A stretch of 64,000 nt of DNA from VAZQ01 sp963816745 (lineage in GTDB: Bacteria > Pseudomonadota > Alphaproteobacteria > Rhizobiales > Xanthobacteraceae). The DNA is taken from positions 372,001 through 436,000 of the forward strand of contig CAWFLQ010000009.1 of assembly GCA_963816745.1 (NCBI GenBank), in the 5' to 3' direction. The translations under genes were made by a program, and so were the position numbers. Under the pieces are notes generated by a model that saw only the letters and a list, made by a program, of their open reading frames with translations, searched no databases and was not told the origin of the DNA. Shown piece by piece: positions 28,164 to 38,236 of this stretch (position 1 is the stretch's first letter; each line of letters starts with the position of its first letter).

Positions 28164-29118
28164 ATGTCCGACATCCTGTTCATCAAGACGTCCTCGCTCG
28201 GCGACGTGATCCACCACATGCCGGCGCTGACGGAAGCGCGGCGGCATCGTCCGGACGCACGATTTTCCTGGGTCGTGGAGGAGGCATTTGCGCCGCTGGT
28301 GCACCTCCATCCCGCCGTCGCCGAGGTCATTCCGGTGGCGTCGCGGCGCTGGCGCCGGGCGGCGTTCGCGCCGGCGACCTGGCGGGAGCTGGCCGGATTC
28401 GTGCGCACCCTGCGCCGGCGCCAATACGACGACATCGTCGATACCCAGGGGCTTTTCTTCAAGTCGGCGCTGATCGCTCGGCTCGCGCGCGGCCGGCGCC
28501 ACGGCTATGACGCAAGGAGCATTCGCGAGCGCGCCGCCGCCGCGCTCTACGACGGGCAACATACGGTCGCCCGCGAGCTTCACGCCATCGCGCGCAATCG
28601 CGCGCTGACCGGCCTCGCGCTCGGTTACGCGCCCGACGGGCCGGCCGAGTTCGGCCTCTCCCGCGACGATCTCGGGGGCAAGGCGGGGCCACCCTACGGC
28701 ATCCTGTTTCACGGCACTGCGCGGCCCGAGAAGGAGTGGCCGGAGGCAGCGTGGATCGCGCTCGGCCGGGCCTTGAGCGGCGCGCGGCACGCTCGTGCTG
28801 CCATGGGGAACCGACGACGAGCGCGCCCGCAGCACTCGCATCGCGGCGGCATTGCGGGATGCGGACGTCCGCGTGCCCGAGCGGCAACCGCTTGACCGCA
28901 TGGCGCGGCTCATCGCCGGGGCGTCGTTCGTCGTCGGCGTAGACACCGGATTGCTCCATCTCGCCGCTGCGCTCGGCGTGCCGCTGGTCGCAATCTTTCT
29001 CGGCAGCGAGCCCGGCCTCACCGGTCCGGTCGGGCAGGGGCCGCTCGCCGTCGTCGGCGGCAAGGGCGATGCGCCGTCGGTGGCCGACGTGACGCGCGCG
29101 CTCGATCGGCTCGCGTAG
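28164..29118 (+). CDS. waaC: Lipopolysaccharide heptosyltransferase I, one frameshift
   Basis: MSDILFIKTSSLGDVIHHMP is the GT9 N-terminus of WaaC; YDDIVDTQGLFFKSALIARL and HGYDARSIRERAAAALYDGQ follow as in rhizobial RfaC proteins. A one-base insertion near 28789 shifts to TLVLPWGTDDERARSTRIAA and the GT9 donor site ASFVVGVDTGLLHLAAALGV. About 317 residues. It transfers the first L-glycero-D-manno-heptose to Kdo-lipid A at the inner membrane. It is divergent from galE, and its partners WaaF, HldD and HldE are in the next 8 kb. Confidence 0.88.
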
Positions 29119-29184
29119 CGCATCGTCGCGACAACTGAAAACGTGGAAGTCCTCGAAGCAATTCGCGCATCTGCCGAAAAGCAA

Positions 29185-29212
29185 AGCCCCCGGCGATTTC
29201 CCGCCGGGGGCT
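29185..29212 (-). terminator. Rho-independent terminator after porin 1
   Basis: agcccccggcg (29185-29195) pairs with cgccgggggct (29202-29212) around a six-base loop. On the minus strand it lies about 30 bases after the porin stop and is followed by ttgctttt, a reasonable uridine-rich tail. The same GC-rich stem may also stop waaC transcripts arriving from the other side. Confidence 0.75.
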
Positions 29213-29241
29213 CGGAGGTTGAGCCAGGATCGATCAGGCGA

Positions 29242-30767
29242 TCATGGATAGAAGTTGCGCTGCCAGCGGAACATCGCGGACCAGATGTCCTGATCTTCGA
29301 TGCGTGTTGACTGCGGGCCGGGACCCGTTGGCGGGGTAAATGGCGATCGCCGAGCCTTTGTAGGCGCTGTTGAGCTTGGTGTAGAGCACCTCGAGACCGA
29401 TATCGAGCTGCGGCACCGGGTTCCACTGCGTGCGCGTGCCGACTTCGAAGAAGCTGAAATCGGGACTGCAGGCGTTGCCGCCACCGCCCACCGGGAGGTT
29501 GATCGGCGGGAAGACAGCGCCGCCGACCGGCACGCCGCATCGGATGGTGCCGGCTGCGCCCGGCAAGTGCGAGTTGATGATGTTCTTGGCGGTGTCGTTA
29601 TAGGAGATGTTGACATAGCCGCCGAACACCGATGTGCGCCACTTCGGGTTCCAGATGTGCTGGTAGCCGGCGTTGATGCTCCACGCCCGGGTCAGTCGCA
29701 CCTCGGTGCCGGTGTCGAACACGCCGTCGGTCAGCCAGCCGACGCCAACGCTGGTCGAAGCATTGTACAGCTGCATGCCGTTGCCGATGTTGGTGACGTA
29801 GCCGGTGGCACCTTCGCCGTAGGCGAAGTTGATGCCGGCCTGACTGCCGCCGCCCAGGTTCAACAGGCCGCCGGCCGCGACCGCCCAGCCGAGCCTGTCG
29901 GCGGGATGGCCGTTGTTGACGTTATTGCCGGTGCCGTAATAGGCGCCGCTGGCGTCGTGGATCGCGGCGCTGACGCCGGCGAAGCCCCAGGCCTGATCGA
30001 CGCGCAGGTTGGCGATCACGTCGGGAAACCGGAAGCCGTTGCCGCCCGCGTTCTGGGAGAACGCGTTGTCGTTGACGACCACGCCATTGATCGCAAAAGA
30101 CGGCCGTGGCTCGCGTCGATCACGGCGGCCCGGTTGTGACCCTGCGGGCTTTCCGCCGACAGCGTGCCGGAGAAGCCGTTGCCGAACTGGGCGGTGTAGG
30201 CCCACACCGTGAGGCCCGCCGCGCCGGTGTCACCGGCGGTGCGCACGTTGTGATAGCTCATGCCGCCGCCGTAGGTGAACAGGTCGAAGAACGACTGCGT
30301 CTTGCCCACCGTGAAGCCGGCGAACTGCAGGAACGCACGATCCCAGAACACCGCGCCGGCTTCGGTATCGACCGGGGTGGTGACCTGGATGCCGGTGCGG
30401 ATGTAGGTCCGCAGCGTGCCGTATTCGGTCTGCTGGCGCACGTCCCACGAGATCGCACCGCGGGTGCGGTAGTTCACGTCGTTGGTGAGGTCACGGGTGA
30501 AGCGGGCCAGCGCCGCTGCCGGCCGCGCCGGAGCCATAGCGGAACGCCGCCGCCGCCCATGTTGTATTCGGCCTGGACGCGCAGATAGCCGCCCATCTTC
30601 AGGCAGGTGTCGGTGCCGGGAATGTAGTAGAAGCCGTCCCCGTACAGGCTGCAGATCTTCACGTACTGCACCGGCTTCGCCTTCACAGGCATGTCGGCAG
30701 CCTGCGCCCCAGCGACCGCGACGAACCCCGCGGCGGTCCCGAGCAGTAGATTTTTTACGATGTTCAT
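29242..30767 (-). CDS. Alphaproteobacterial porin 1 (Porin_2 type), frameshifted
   Basis: Signal peptide MNIVKNLLLGTAAGFVAVAG ends at AQA; the mature protein starts ADMPVKAKPVQYVKICSLYG, the hallmark of Bradyrhizobium-type porins, then TCLKMGGYLRVQAEYNMGGG. Later beta-strands include NYRTRGAISWDVRQQTEYGT, RTYIRTGIQVTTPVDTEAG and AYTAQFGNGFSGTLSAESPQ. It ends IEDQDIWSAMFRWQRNFYP with the terminal aromatic residue typical of outer-membrane barrels. Shifts near 30530, 30510, 30100 and 29308 break it; about 505 residues repaired. Trimeric outer-membrane channel. Nearly identical to the adjacent porin 2. Confidence 0.88.
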
Positions 30768-31069
30768 GTGAGCCCCCAGCCCCTTATTAGCCCACCACTG
30801 GTCTAAAAACTCCCCGGCCTGATTGCAAAGGAAAACACGCCGGCGGACAGCTGTCCGACGACGATTCCGGAGAGACTGTTGCAAGAATGCTTCAAAAAGC
30901 CCGGCCTTAAGGGCGTCAGGGGACTCGATATGCAGATGAAAATCGGTATTCCGCGGCCGCTGAAGCAATATGTCAGTTCAGATCTGCGCGGGCTCCCGAC
31001 GTCGGCGGGAAGAGCACCCCCGGCGGTTTCCCGCCGGGGGTGCGGAGGTTGCCACGATCGAGCAGCAGA
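30768..31069. other. Intergenic region between the two porin genes
   Basis: Holds the upstream region of porin 1 (minus strand), with a GGGGGCTCAC ribosome-site area before its ATG, and the downstream region of porin 2 with its hairpin at 31014-31043. It is clearly richer in A+T near 30790-30960, as expected of a promoter, but I cannot assign -35 and -10 boxes with confidence. No gene is supported here. Confidence 0.4.
31014..31043 (-). terminator. GC-rich hairpin after porin 2
   Basis: gcacccccggcg (31014-31025) pairs with cgccgggggtgc (31032-31043) around gtttcc, 27 bases beyond the porin 2 stop on the minus strand. It is nearly the same stem as the porin 1 terminator, as expected from duplication, but the following bases (tcttcccgcc on the minus strand) form only a weak uridine tract. 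Confidence 0.6.
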
Positions 31070-32589
31070 TCATGGATAGAAGTTGCGCTGCCAGCGGAAC
31101 ATCGCGGACCAGATGTCCTGATCTTCGATGCTGTTGACCGCGGGCCGGGAGCCGTTCGCCGGGTAGATGCCGACGGCCGAGCCTTTGAAGGCGGTGTTGA
31201 GCTTGGTGTAGAGCACCTCGAGACCGATATCGAGCTGCGGCACCGGGTTCCACTGCGTGCGCGTGCCGACTTCGAAGAAGCTGAAATCGGGACTGCAGGA
31301 GTTGCCGACTGCCCACCGGAATGTTGAGCGGCGGGAATACCGCGCCAGCCACCGGCACGCCGCAGGGCCTGGTGCCGGCTGCGCCCGGCAAGTGCGAGTT
31401 GATGATGTTCTTGGCGGTGTCGTTATAGGAGATGTTGACATAGCCGCCGAACACCGATGTGCGCCACTTCGGGTTCCAGATGTGCTGGTAGCCGGCGTTG
31501 ATGCTCCACGCCCGGGTCAGTTGCACCTCGGTGCCGGTGTCGAACACGCCGTCGGTCAGCCAGCCGACGCCAACGCTGGTCGAAGCATTGTACAGCTGCA
31601 TGCCGTTGCCGATGTTGGTGACGTAGCCGGTGGCACCTTCGCCGTAGGCGAAGTTGATGCCGGCCTGACTGCCGCCGCCCAGGTTCAACAGGCCGCCGGC
31701 CGCGACTGCCCAGCCGAGCCTGTCGGCGGGATGGCCGTTGTTGACGTTATTGCCGGTGCCGTAATAGGCGCCGCTGGCGTCGTGGATCGCGGCGCTGATA
31801 CCGGCGAAGCCCCAGGCCTGATCGACGCGCAGGTTGGCGATCACGTCGGGAAACCGGAAGCCGTTGCCGCCCGCGTTCTGGGAGAACGCGTTGTCGTTGG
31901 TGACAACGCCATTCATCGCAAAAGACGCGTGGCTCGCGTCGATCACGGCGGCGCGGTTGTGACCCTGCGGGCTTTCCGCCGACAGCGTGCCGGAGAAGCC
32001 GTTGCCGAACTGGGCGGTGTAGGCCCACACGGTGAGGCCCGCCGCGCCGGTGTCACCGGCGGTGCGCACGTTGTGATAGCTCATGCCGCCGCCGTAGGTG
32101 AACAGGTCGAAGAACGACTGCGTCTTGCCCACCGTGAAGCCGGCGAACTGCAGGAACGCACGATCCCAGAACACCGCGCCGGCTTCGGTATCGACCGGGG
32201 TGGTGACCTGGATGCCGGTGCGGATGTAGGTCCGCAGCGTGCCGTATTCGGTCTGCTGGCGCACGTCCCACGAGATCGCGCCGCGGGTGCGGTAGTTCAC
32301 GTCGTTGGTGTGGTCACGGGTAAAGCGGGCCAGCGCCGATGCGGCCGCGCCGGAGCCGATACGGAACGCCGCCGCCGCCCATGTTGTATTCGGCCTGGAC
32401 GCGCAGATAGCCGCCCATCTTCAGGCAGGTGTCGGTGCCGGGAATGTAGTAGAAGCCGTCCCCGTACAGGCTGCAGATCTTCACGTACTGCACCGGCTTC
32501 GCCTTCACAGGCATGTCGGCGGCTTGCGCGCCCGCGACCGCGACGAACCCCGCGGCGGTCCCGAGCAAGAGATTTCTCATCACGTTCAT
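31070..32589 (-). CDS. Alphaproteobacterial porin 2 (Porin_2 type), frameshifted
   Basis: MNVMRNLLLGTAAGFVAVAG is the signal peptide, cleaved after AQA; the mature sequence begins as in porin 1. Repaired reading crosses a one-base insertion near 32360 to ARFTRDHTNDVNYRTRGAIS and one near 31316 to NSCSPDFSFFEVGTRTQWNP. It ends with the same WSAMFRWQRNFYP barrel strand. About 505 residues. A good GGGAGGCTCAG ribosome site precedes the ATG. The long central part is almost identical to porin 1 at DNA level, while loops near the C-terminus differ, so the pair arose by tandem duplication. Confidence 0.88.
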
Positions 32590-32810
32590 CTGAGCCTCCC
32601 AGCCCCTTTAAAATTCCCCAGTAGTTCGATGTTAAAAACTTCGTTTCGATTGCAACAAAACAAGCGAGCGGAAAGTGCGATTGCCACGTCGATGTTGCTG
32701 GAATGCTTCAGAAAAATATCAAAAATGGAGTGGTATCGAGGGAGTTACAACACGGTGGTTGTCCTGCCTTGATAAAAGCAACGCCCAGGATTGTTAACAT
32801 AAATTGATAT
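32590..32810 (-). promoter_or_regulatory. Upstream region of porin 2
   Basis: About 220 bases between porin 2 and the waaF stop. It is markedly A+T-rich compared with its surroundings (for example gttaaaaacttcgtttcgat), holds no coding frame with family resemblance, and precedes a gene transcribed leftward, so it is the likely porin promoter region. No individual promoter box or operator can be assigned with confidence. Confidence 0.4.
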
Positions 32811-33883
32811 TCACAGGGCTCGGCTCAAATCGCCGCCGGAGGTCTCGCGAGAGCTCCGTTGATCTGCTGTCGCAACGTGTTCGACTGGAATGTCGCGCAT
32901 GCAGCGATGATGGCCGAAGCGGCAGACCGGCTTGTGGCACGGACGGCAGGCGAGCTCGCTCGCGGTCTCGATCACCGCGGCGATCGGATTGAGCGGCGCC
33001 CAGTGCCACGGGCTCGTCGGCCCGAAAATTCCGATCGCCGGCGTGCCGAGCGCGGCCGCGACGTGCAGCAGGCCCGAATCGTTCGACACCGCGGCGTTTG
33101 CCGCCGCGAGCGCGAGAATGGCGTTGCGCAAGTCGGGCCCGGTGAGGTCGCGGATGTCGTCCTGGCCGGCCGGCACGATCTCCGCGGCGAGCTCCTTTTC
33201 GCCCGGGCCGCCGATCACCCACACGCGCTTTCCGTCAGCGGCAAGGCGACGCGCCAGCTCCGCATAGTATGCGCCGGGCCAGCGTTTCGACGGCCCGACC
33301 GCGCCCGGCGCGAATGCGACGACCAGACGGGCAGGCTTCGACTCATCCGGCGCAAGGTCCAGTCGCCGGCGCCACGCCGCAACCTCGGCCGCAGGCACCT
33401 CGAGCTCCGGCAACGGCCATTCGGCGGCCGGCGCTTGTCTCCCTTGGGCAAGGCGAGCGCGGCACAGCGGTCGACCATGCGCGGCAGCCGGCGCTCGCCG
33501 AAGCGCAGATCGTTGATCAGGCCGAAGCGGGCCTCGCCGACGAAGCCGGTGCGCCGGGGGATGCCGGCGAGAAAGGGCGCCAATGCGGATTTCCAGGTCC
33601 GCGGCATCACCAGCGCTCGCCCGTAGCCTTCCGCCCGCAGCCGGTCGGCGAGGGCGCGGTGCTCGCCGAAGGCGACCCGCTTTCGCGGCAGATCCACCGC
33701 TACCCCCTTACGTACCCCGGGCATGTAGTCGACCAGCGGCGCGACCATCGAGGTCGTCAGCACATCGACCGGGCTGTCGGGAAAGCGTTGTTTCAACAGG
33801 CGAACGACCGTGTGGCAGCGCACGAAATCGCCGATCCACATGTAGGGAACGAGCAGAATTGGCGACTCAGGCATCACTTCCAC
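32811..33883 (-). CDS. waaF: Lipopolysaccharide heptosyltransferase II-like GT9 protein, one frameshift
   Basis: ILLVPYMWIGDFVRCHTVVR is the WaaF-type N-terminus, followed by DVLTTSMVAPLVDYMPGVRK, RALVMPRTWKSALAPFLAGI and RTGFVGEARFGLINDLR. A one-base loss near 33433 shifts to PELEVPAAEVAAW and the donor domain RLVVAFAPGAVGPSKRWPG, AAVSNDSGLLHVAAALGTPA and FGPTSPWHWAPLNP. About 357 residues. It adds the second core heptose from ADP-heptose. Start ATG 33883, or the in-frame ATG at 33874. Divergent from hldD with a 258-base gap that must hold both promoters. Confidence 0.87.
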
Positions 33884-34141
33884 CGAACGGCTCCTCGCGT
33901 AACTATGAAGCCGAAGTCATTATTTGTATCAGCGAATATAGATTCATTAGTTCATCATAGAACTCGGCCATCGATTATCGGCGACGCGGTTAGCTCGCCT
34001 GCCCGAGGCTGTCCAGTGCGCGAGGGTTGGACGAGTCGGCGAAAGGCTTCTCCGGGCGCTCGGTAGCGGAAGTTGCATGCCTGGGCGCCCTGGGGCAAAG
34101 GGAGGCCAAGGGTATGCATGCGGGGAGGCGCGGCGGTACCA
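33884..34141. promoter_or_regulatory. Divergent promoter region between waaF and hldD
   Basis: The part next to waaF (about 33890-33965) is A+T-rich with tattatttgtatcagcgaat and tagattcattagttcatcat, the composition expected of a promoter. Nearer hldD the sequence becomes GC-rich without a recognisable gene. No operator motif is assigned. Confidence 0.35.
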
Positions 34142-35123
34142 ATGTTGCTGGTCACCGGCGGAGCCGGGTTCATCGGTTCGAATCTGGTCGCCAGCCTCAA
34201 CGAGGCCGGGCGGACCGACATCGTGGTCAACGACGCCCTCGGTGACGAAGGCAAATGGCGCAATATCGCCAAGCGCCGGCTGGCCGACGTGATTCCCCCC
34301 GCCGAGCTGATCGGCTGGCTCGACGGCCGCAAGCTCGATGCGGTCGTCCATCTCGGCGCTATCTCCGACACCACCGCCACCGACGGCGATCTCGTCCTCG
34401 CCACCAATTTCCGCCTTTCGCTCGCGCTCCTGGATTGGTGCACGGCGACGCGCACGCCCTTCATCTATGCCTCCTCGGCGGCGACCTATGGCGACGGCGC
34501 CGAGGGATTCGACGACGACTGGTCCGCCGCCGCGCTGACGCGGCTCAAGCCGATGAACCTCTACGGCTTCAGCAAGCATCTGTTCGATCTCGCCGTCGTC
34601 GACCGCCTGGCAAAGGGCGCCAAGCTGCCGCCGCAATGGGCGGGCCTCAAGTTCTTCAACGTGTTCGGCCCGAACGAGTATCACAAGGGCGAGATGATGA
34701 GCCTCGTCGCCAAGCGCTTCGACGCGGCGAAAGCCGGCGAGCCGGTACGGCTGTTCAAGTCGCACCGCGACGGCATCGGCGACGGCGAGCAGAAACGCGA
34801 CTTCATCTACGTCGACGACGCGGTCGCCGTGATGCGATGGCTGCTCGATACGCCGTCGGTATCCGGCATTTTCAACGTCGGGACCGGCAAGGCGCGCAGC
34901 TTTCGTGATCTGATCACGGCCATGTTTCGCGCGCTCGGCCGTGCGCCGAACATCGAATATGTCGATATGCCGCCAGACGATCCGCGGCCAGTATCAGTAT
35001 TTCACGCAGGCCAAGGTCGAAAACCTGCGCCGGGCAGGCTACAACGCCGGCTTCACCCCGATCGAGGAAGGGGTGGGCAGGTACGTCACGTCCTTCCTGA
35101 ATCAGCCCGACCGATATCGGTAG
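34142..35123 (+). CDS. hldD: ADP-L-glycero-D-manno-heptose 6-epimerase, one frameshift
   Basis: MLLVTGGAGFIGSNLVASLN is the nucleotide-binding start; then DVIPPAELIGWLDGRKLDAV, the HLGAISDTTATDGDLVLATN stretch typical of HldD, SSAATYGDGAEGFDDD and the catalytic MNLYGFSKHLFD (YxxxK). FFNVFGPNEYHKGEMMSLVA and LFKSHRDGIGDGEQKRDFIY are also diagnostic. An insertion near 34983 shifts to RGQYQYFTQAKVENLRRAGY at the C-terminus. About 326 residues. It epimerises ADP-D-glycero-D-manno-heptose to the L-glycero form, the last step before WaaC/WaaF. hldE follows 30 bases later. Confidence 0.93.
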
Positions 35124-35153
35124 CGGCGGCAGCACAGGCATCCGGCGACGCGC

Positions 35154-36631
35154 ATGTTCAATTTCGAGGAAGCGCTCAAGCTCATGCCCGAGCAGACCGT
35201 GCTCTGCGTCGGAGACTTGATGCTCGACGACTTCGTCTACGGCGAGGTCTCGCGCATCTCGCCGGAGGCGCCGGCGCCGGTCCTGGCGGTGACCAGGAGC
35301 GAGCTGGTCGTGGGCGGCGCCGGCAATGTCGCGCGCAACATCGCCGCGCTCGGCGCTCGCTGCATTTTCGTCGGCGTGGTAGGCGATGACGACGCCGGGC
35401 GCACGCTCGCCGCCAGGCTCGACGCCGAGCCGCTGATCGAAACTCACCTGATCGTCGATACGACGCGCCTGACCACGCGCAAGGTCCGCTTCGTCTCCGA
35501 GCACCATTCGACGCACTTGCTGCGCGCGGACTGGGAGCTGGCGACGCCGGTCGATGGCGAGACCGCAAAGGCCGTGCTCGCCCAGGCGCTCGCGGCGCTG
35601 CCGCGTGCCTCGAGCGTCGTGCTGTCCGACTATGCCAAGGGCCTGCTGACGCCGCGCGATCGTCCGGGCGCTGATCGAGGCCGCGAGGAAGCTCGGCAAG
35701 CCGGTGATCGTCGATCCCAAAGGCAAGGATTTTTCCATCTACCAGGGCGCGACGCTGATCACGCCGAACCGGCATGAGCTCGCCGAGGTGACGCGCCACG
35801 CCGTTGCCAGCGAAGCCGACATCGCCGCGGCCGCAGCCGAGCTCAACCGCACGGTCGGCAGCCAGGCCGTGCTGGTGACGCGCAGCGAAGCCGGCATGTC
35901 GCTGGTGCCGGCGCATGGCGAGCCGGTTCACGTCGCCGCCTATCCGGTCAAGGTGCGCGACGTGTCGGGCGCCGGCGATACCGTGGTCGCGGTGCTCGCC
36001 GCGATGCTCGCGGCCGATACCGGGTTCGAGCCGGCGATGCGCGCGGCCAACGCGGCCGCCGCGGTGGTGGTCGGCAAGCGCGGCACCGCGACGGTCTCGG
36101 TCGCCGAGCTGCGCCACCGCATTCTTCCGGCGGCCTCGCTCGCGCCCGAGGACAAGATCGTCTTCGACTGGACGGTGCTCGACGAGCGGCTGGCGGAATG
36201 GCGCCGGTCGGGCCTGCGCATCGGCTTCACCAACGGCTGCTTCGATCTCCTGCATCCCGGCCACGTCAAGCTCCTGGCGCAGGCGCGCGCCGCCTGCGAC
36301 CGGCTCATCGTCGGGCTCAACAGCGACGCCTCGGTGCAGGCGCCTGAAGGGCGACGGGCGCCCGATGCAGGAGGTGCATGCGCGCGCGGAGGTGCTCGCC
36401 GCGCTCGAAGCGGTCGATCTCGTGGTCGTGTTCGACCAGGACACGCCGCTGGAGCTGCTCCGCCGCGTGCGCCCGAAGGTGCTGGCCAAAGGCGGCGACT
36501 ACAGCCGCGAGCAGGTCGTCGGCCACGAGCTGGTCGAGGGCGACGGCGGCGAGGTGATCCTGATCGATCTGGTGCCGGGCTTCAGCACGACCGAGATCGT
36601 GCGCAAGTCGCGCGCGCCGCAGTCGAACTAG
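35154..36631 (+). CDS. hldE: Bifunctional D-glycero-beta-D-manno-heptose-7-phosphate kinase/1-phosphate adenylyltransferase, frameshifted
   Basis: Residues about 1-330 are a PfkB-type kinase: VLCVGDLMLDDFVYGEVSRI, VGGAGNVARNIAALGARCIF, and the anion-hole/catalytic DVSGAGDTVVAVLAAML. Residues about 345-490 are the adenylyltransferase with GFTNGCFDLLHPGHVKLLAQ (HxGH) and LIVGLNSDASVQRLKGDGRP after repair, then GGDYSREQVVGHELVEGDGG and VPGFSTTEIVRK. Insertions near 35661 and 36350 break the frame. About 491 residues, the expected length of the fused enzyme. It supplies ADP-D,D-heptose to HldD; GmhA and GmhB are about 25 kb downstream. Confidence 0.93.
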
Positions 36632-36644
36632 GACGCTCCTGGCC

Positions 36645-37370
36645 GTGGCTGCGACCTTGCCGGAAGGCCGCGAGCAGGCGCTGGTGCGGGAATTCTTCGC
36701 CGGCGCGCGCACGGGCTTCTTCGTCGAGGTCGGCGCCAACCGGCCGCAGCAGGAATCGCAGACCTGGCACCTCGAGCAGCTCGGCTGGACCGGAATACTC
36801 GTCGAGCCGCAGCCTGACCTCGCCGAGGAGTTGCGGCGTAAGCGCTCGGCGCAGGTGTTCGCAGTCGCTTGTTCGTCCCCGCAGAATGCCGGCTGCAGCA
36901 TGCGTCTTCACGTCGCCGGCGCATTGTCGGCGCTCGACCGCGACCGCATGGCACCCGGCGCCGAGCCCGAGCGGGTGATCGAGGTGCCGGTGCGCACCCT
37001 CGACGACATTCTGAGCGAGGCACGGGCGCCGGCCGGGTTCGAGTTCCTGTCGATCGACGTCGAGGGCCACGAGCTGGAAGTGCTCGGCGGCTTCGACCTG
37101 GCACGCTGGCGGCCGCGCCTCGTATTGCTCGAGGACCACGTCGGCGATCTCAGCCGGCACCGGTTTCTCAGCGCGGCCGGCTATCGCCTGGTGCGGCGCT
37201 GCGAGAACAACGGCTGGTACGTTCCGCGCGACGCCGCGGTCGCGGTGGGGCCGAGGGAGCGCTGGGACATCGTGCGCAAGTACTATCTCGCCCTGCCGTT
37301 CCGCATCGCGCGCAATGCATCGCGGCGGATACGGCGACAGTTGCGCGCGCGGCTCACCGCCCGCCGTTGA
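36645..37370 (+). CDS. FkbM-family SAM-dependent methyltransferase
   Basis: Intact 241-residue protein with a GTG start just after hldE. The SAM site is TGFFVEVGANRPQQESQTWH, with an acidic end of strand 2 in GWTGILVEPQPDLAEEL; FEFLSIDVEGHELEVLGGFD is the FkbM-family signature. Such enzymes O-methylate sugars in LPS, capsule and other glycans, so a role in core or O-chain methylation fits. Its 3' end overlaps the convergent WaaE-like gene by 17 bases. Confidence 0.85.
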   Translation: MAATLPEGREQALVREFFAGARTGFFVEVGANRPQQESQTWHLEQLGWTGILVEPQPDLAEELRRKRSAQVFAVACSSPQNAGCSMRLHVAGALSALDRDRMAPGAEPERVIEVPVRTLDDILSEARAPAGFEFLSIDVEGHELEVLGGFDLARWRPRLVLLEDHVGDLSRHRFLSAAGYRLVRRCENNGWYVPRDAAVAVGPRERWDIVRKYYLALPFRIARNASRRIRRQLRARLTARR

Positions 37371-38154
37371 TCTTGCGCCGCAACGGCTCGCTCGGCGGCG
37401 GCGCCCAGTTCTGCATCTCCTCGTAACGCTTGGCGTAGCGGTAGAACGTGCCCTCGAAATTGCCGAGCGCGATGACAAAGCCGGCCCAGCCGTCGCGGTA
37501 GCCGTGCTTGAGCAGGTAGTGCTTGATGAATGCCCAGATGCCGTGCCCCAGCGCGCTCCCCATCGATATGCGCTTGCCGGCGAGCTTGCGCACGCCGAGC
37601 GAGGAGTAGCGGTTCATCTTGCGGATCACTTCCTCGAGGTTGCGAAACGGAAATTGCCAGATCGCGTTTTGCAGTTGTCCGACGGGCCGCGGCGAGCGGA
37701 GCTCGTAGCCTTCGTGCACGGGATCGGCGTCGTAGCGCATCGCATCCTTGCGGAAGAGCTGCGGCTGGCGGAAGTTCGGATACCAGCCGGAGCCCTTGAT
37801 CCAGCGTCCCATCATGTAGTTGCGGCGCGGCACGAGATAGGCGTCGTGCGGCGGCGTCGACGCCAGCAGGGCCAGAATCTCGTCGCGGACCTCCGCGGTG
37901 CAGCGCTCGTCGGAGTCGAGGCTGAAAATCCAGTCGTGCCGGCATTCGGCGACGGCGCGGTTGCGCAGGTCGCCGAAGCCCTGGAACGGAATCTGCACGA
38001 CCCGCGCGCCGAGGCCTTGCGCGATCTCGGCGGTGCGGTCGATGCTGCCGGAATCCGCCACCACGATCTCGTCGGCCCAGAGCACGCTCGACACCGCGTC
38101 CGCGATCTTTTCGGCTTCGTTATGGGCGAGGATATAGGCCGATATCTTTTGCAT
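37354..38154 (-). CDS. GT2 glycosyltransferase, WaaE/KdtX-like LPS core type
   Basis: Intact 266-residue protein. MQKISAYILAHNEAEKIADA, WADEIVVADSGSIDRTAEIA, NRAVAECRHDWIFSLDSDER and VPRRNYMMGRWIKGSGWYPN match the WaaE/KdtX group that adds glucose to core heptose in some bacteria. The frame extends to 38265, but the ATG at 38154 follows GAGGGAAT and gives the family start. The N-terminal GT-A domain holds a DSDE metal motif; the rest is helical and basic. Divergent from the next GT2 gene. The acceptor here is inferred. Confidence 0.85.
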   Translation of the reverse strand: MQKISAYILAHNEAEKIADAVSSVLWADEIVVADSGSIDRTAEIAQGLGARVVQIPFQGFGDLRNRAVAECRHDWIFSLDSDERCTAEVRDEILALLASTPPHDAYLVPRRNYMMGRWIKGSGWYPNFRQPQLFRKDAMRYDADPVHEGYELRSPRPVGQLQNAIWQFPFRNLEEVIRKMNRYSSLGVRKLAGKRISMGSALGHGIWAFIKHYLLKHGYRDGWAGFVIALGNFEGTFYRYAKRYEEMQNWAPPPSEPLRRKINGGR

Positions 38155-38236
38155 ATTCCCTCGTTGTTGAGCGGGGCGGCGCACGCTATCACAGCGGAGC
38201 AACGGATGCAGGACAAAGGACCGGAGCGACGCCGAC

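Noticed and set aside
28086..29540. A 484-codon minus-strand frame opposite waaC
   Set aside because: Reads antisense through waaC and the terminator into porin 1; low-complexity composition.
30505..30560. A shared frameshift in a GGC repeat tract of both porins, suggesting phase variation
   Set aside because: Careful reading places the extra base at different positions in the two copies, just after the tract, and porin 1 carries a further one, so the events are independent.
31257..32624. A 455-codon plus-strand frame across porin 2, with a related one across porin 1
   Set aside because: It repeats because the porin DNA is duplicated, not because a second gene is conserved; the translation has no recognisable family.
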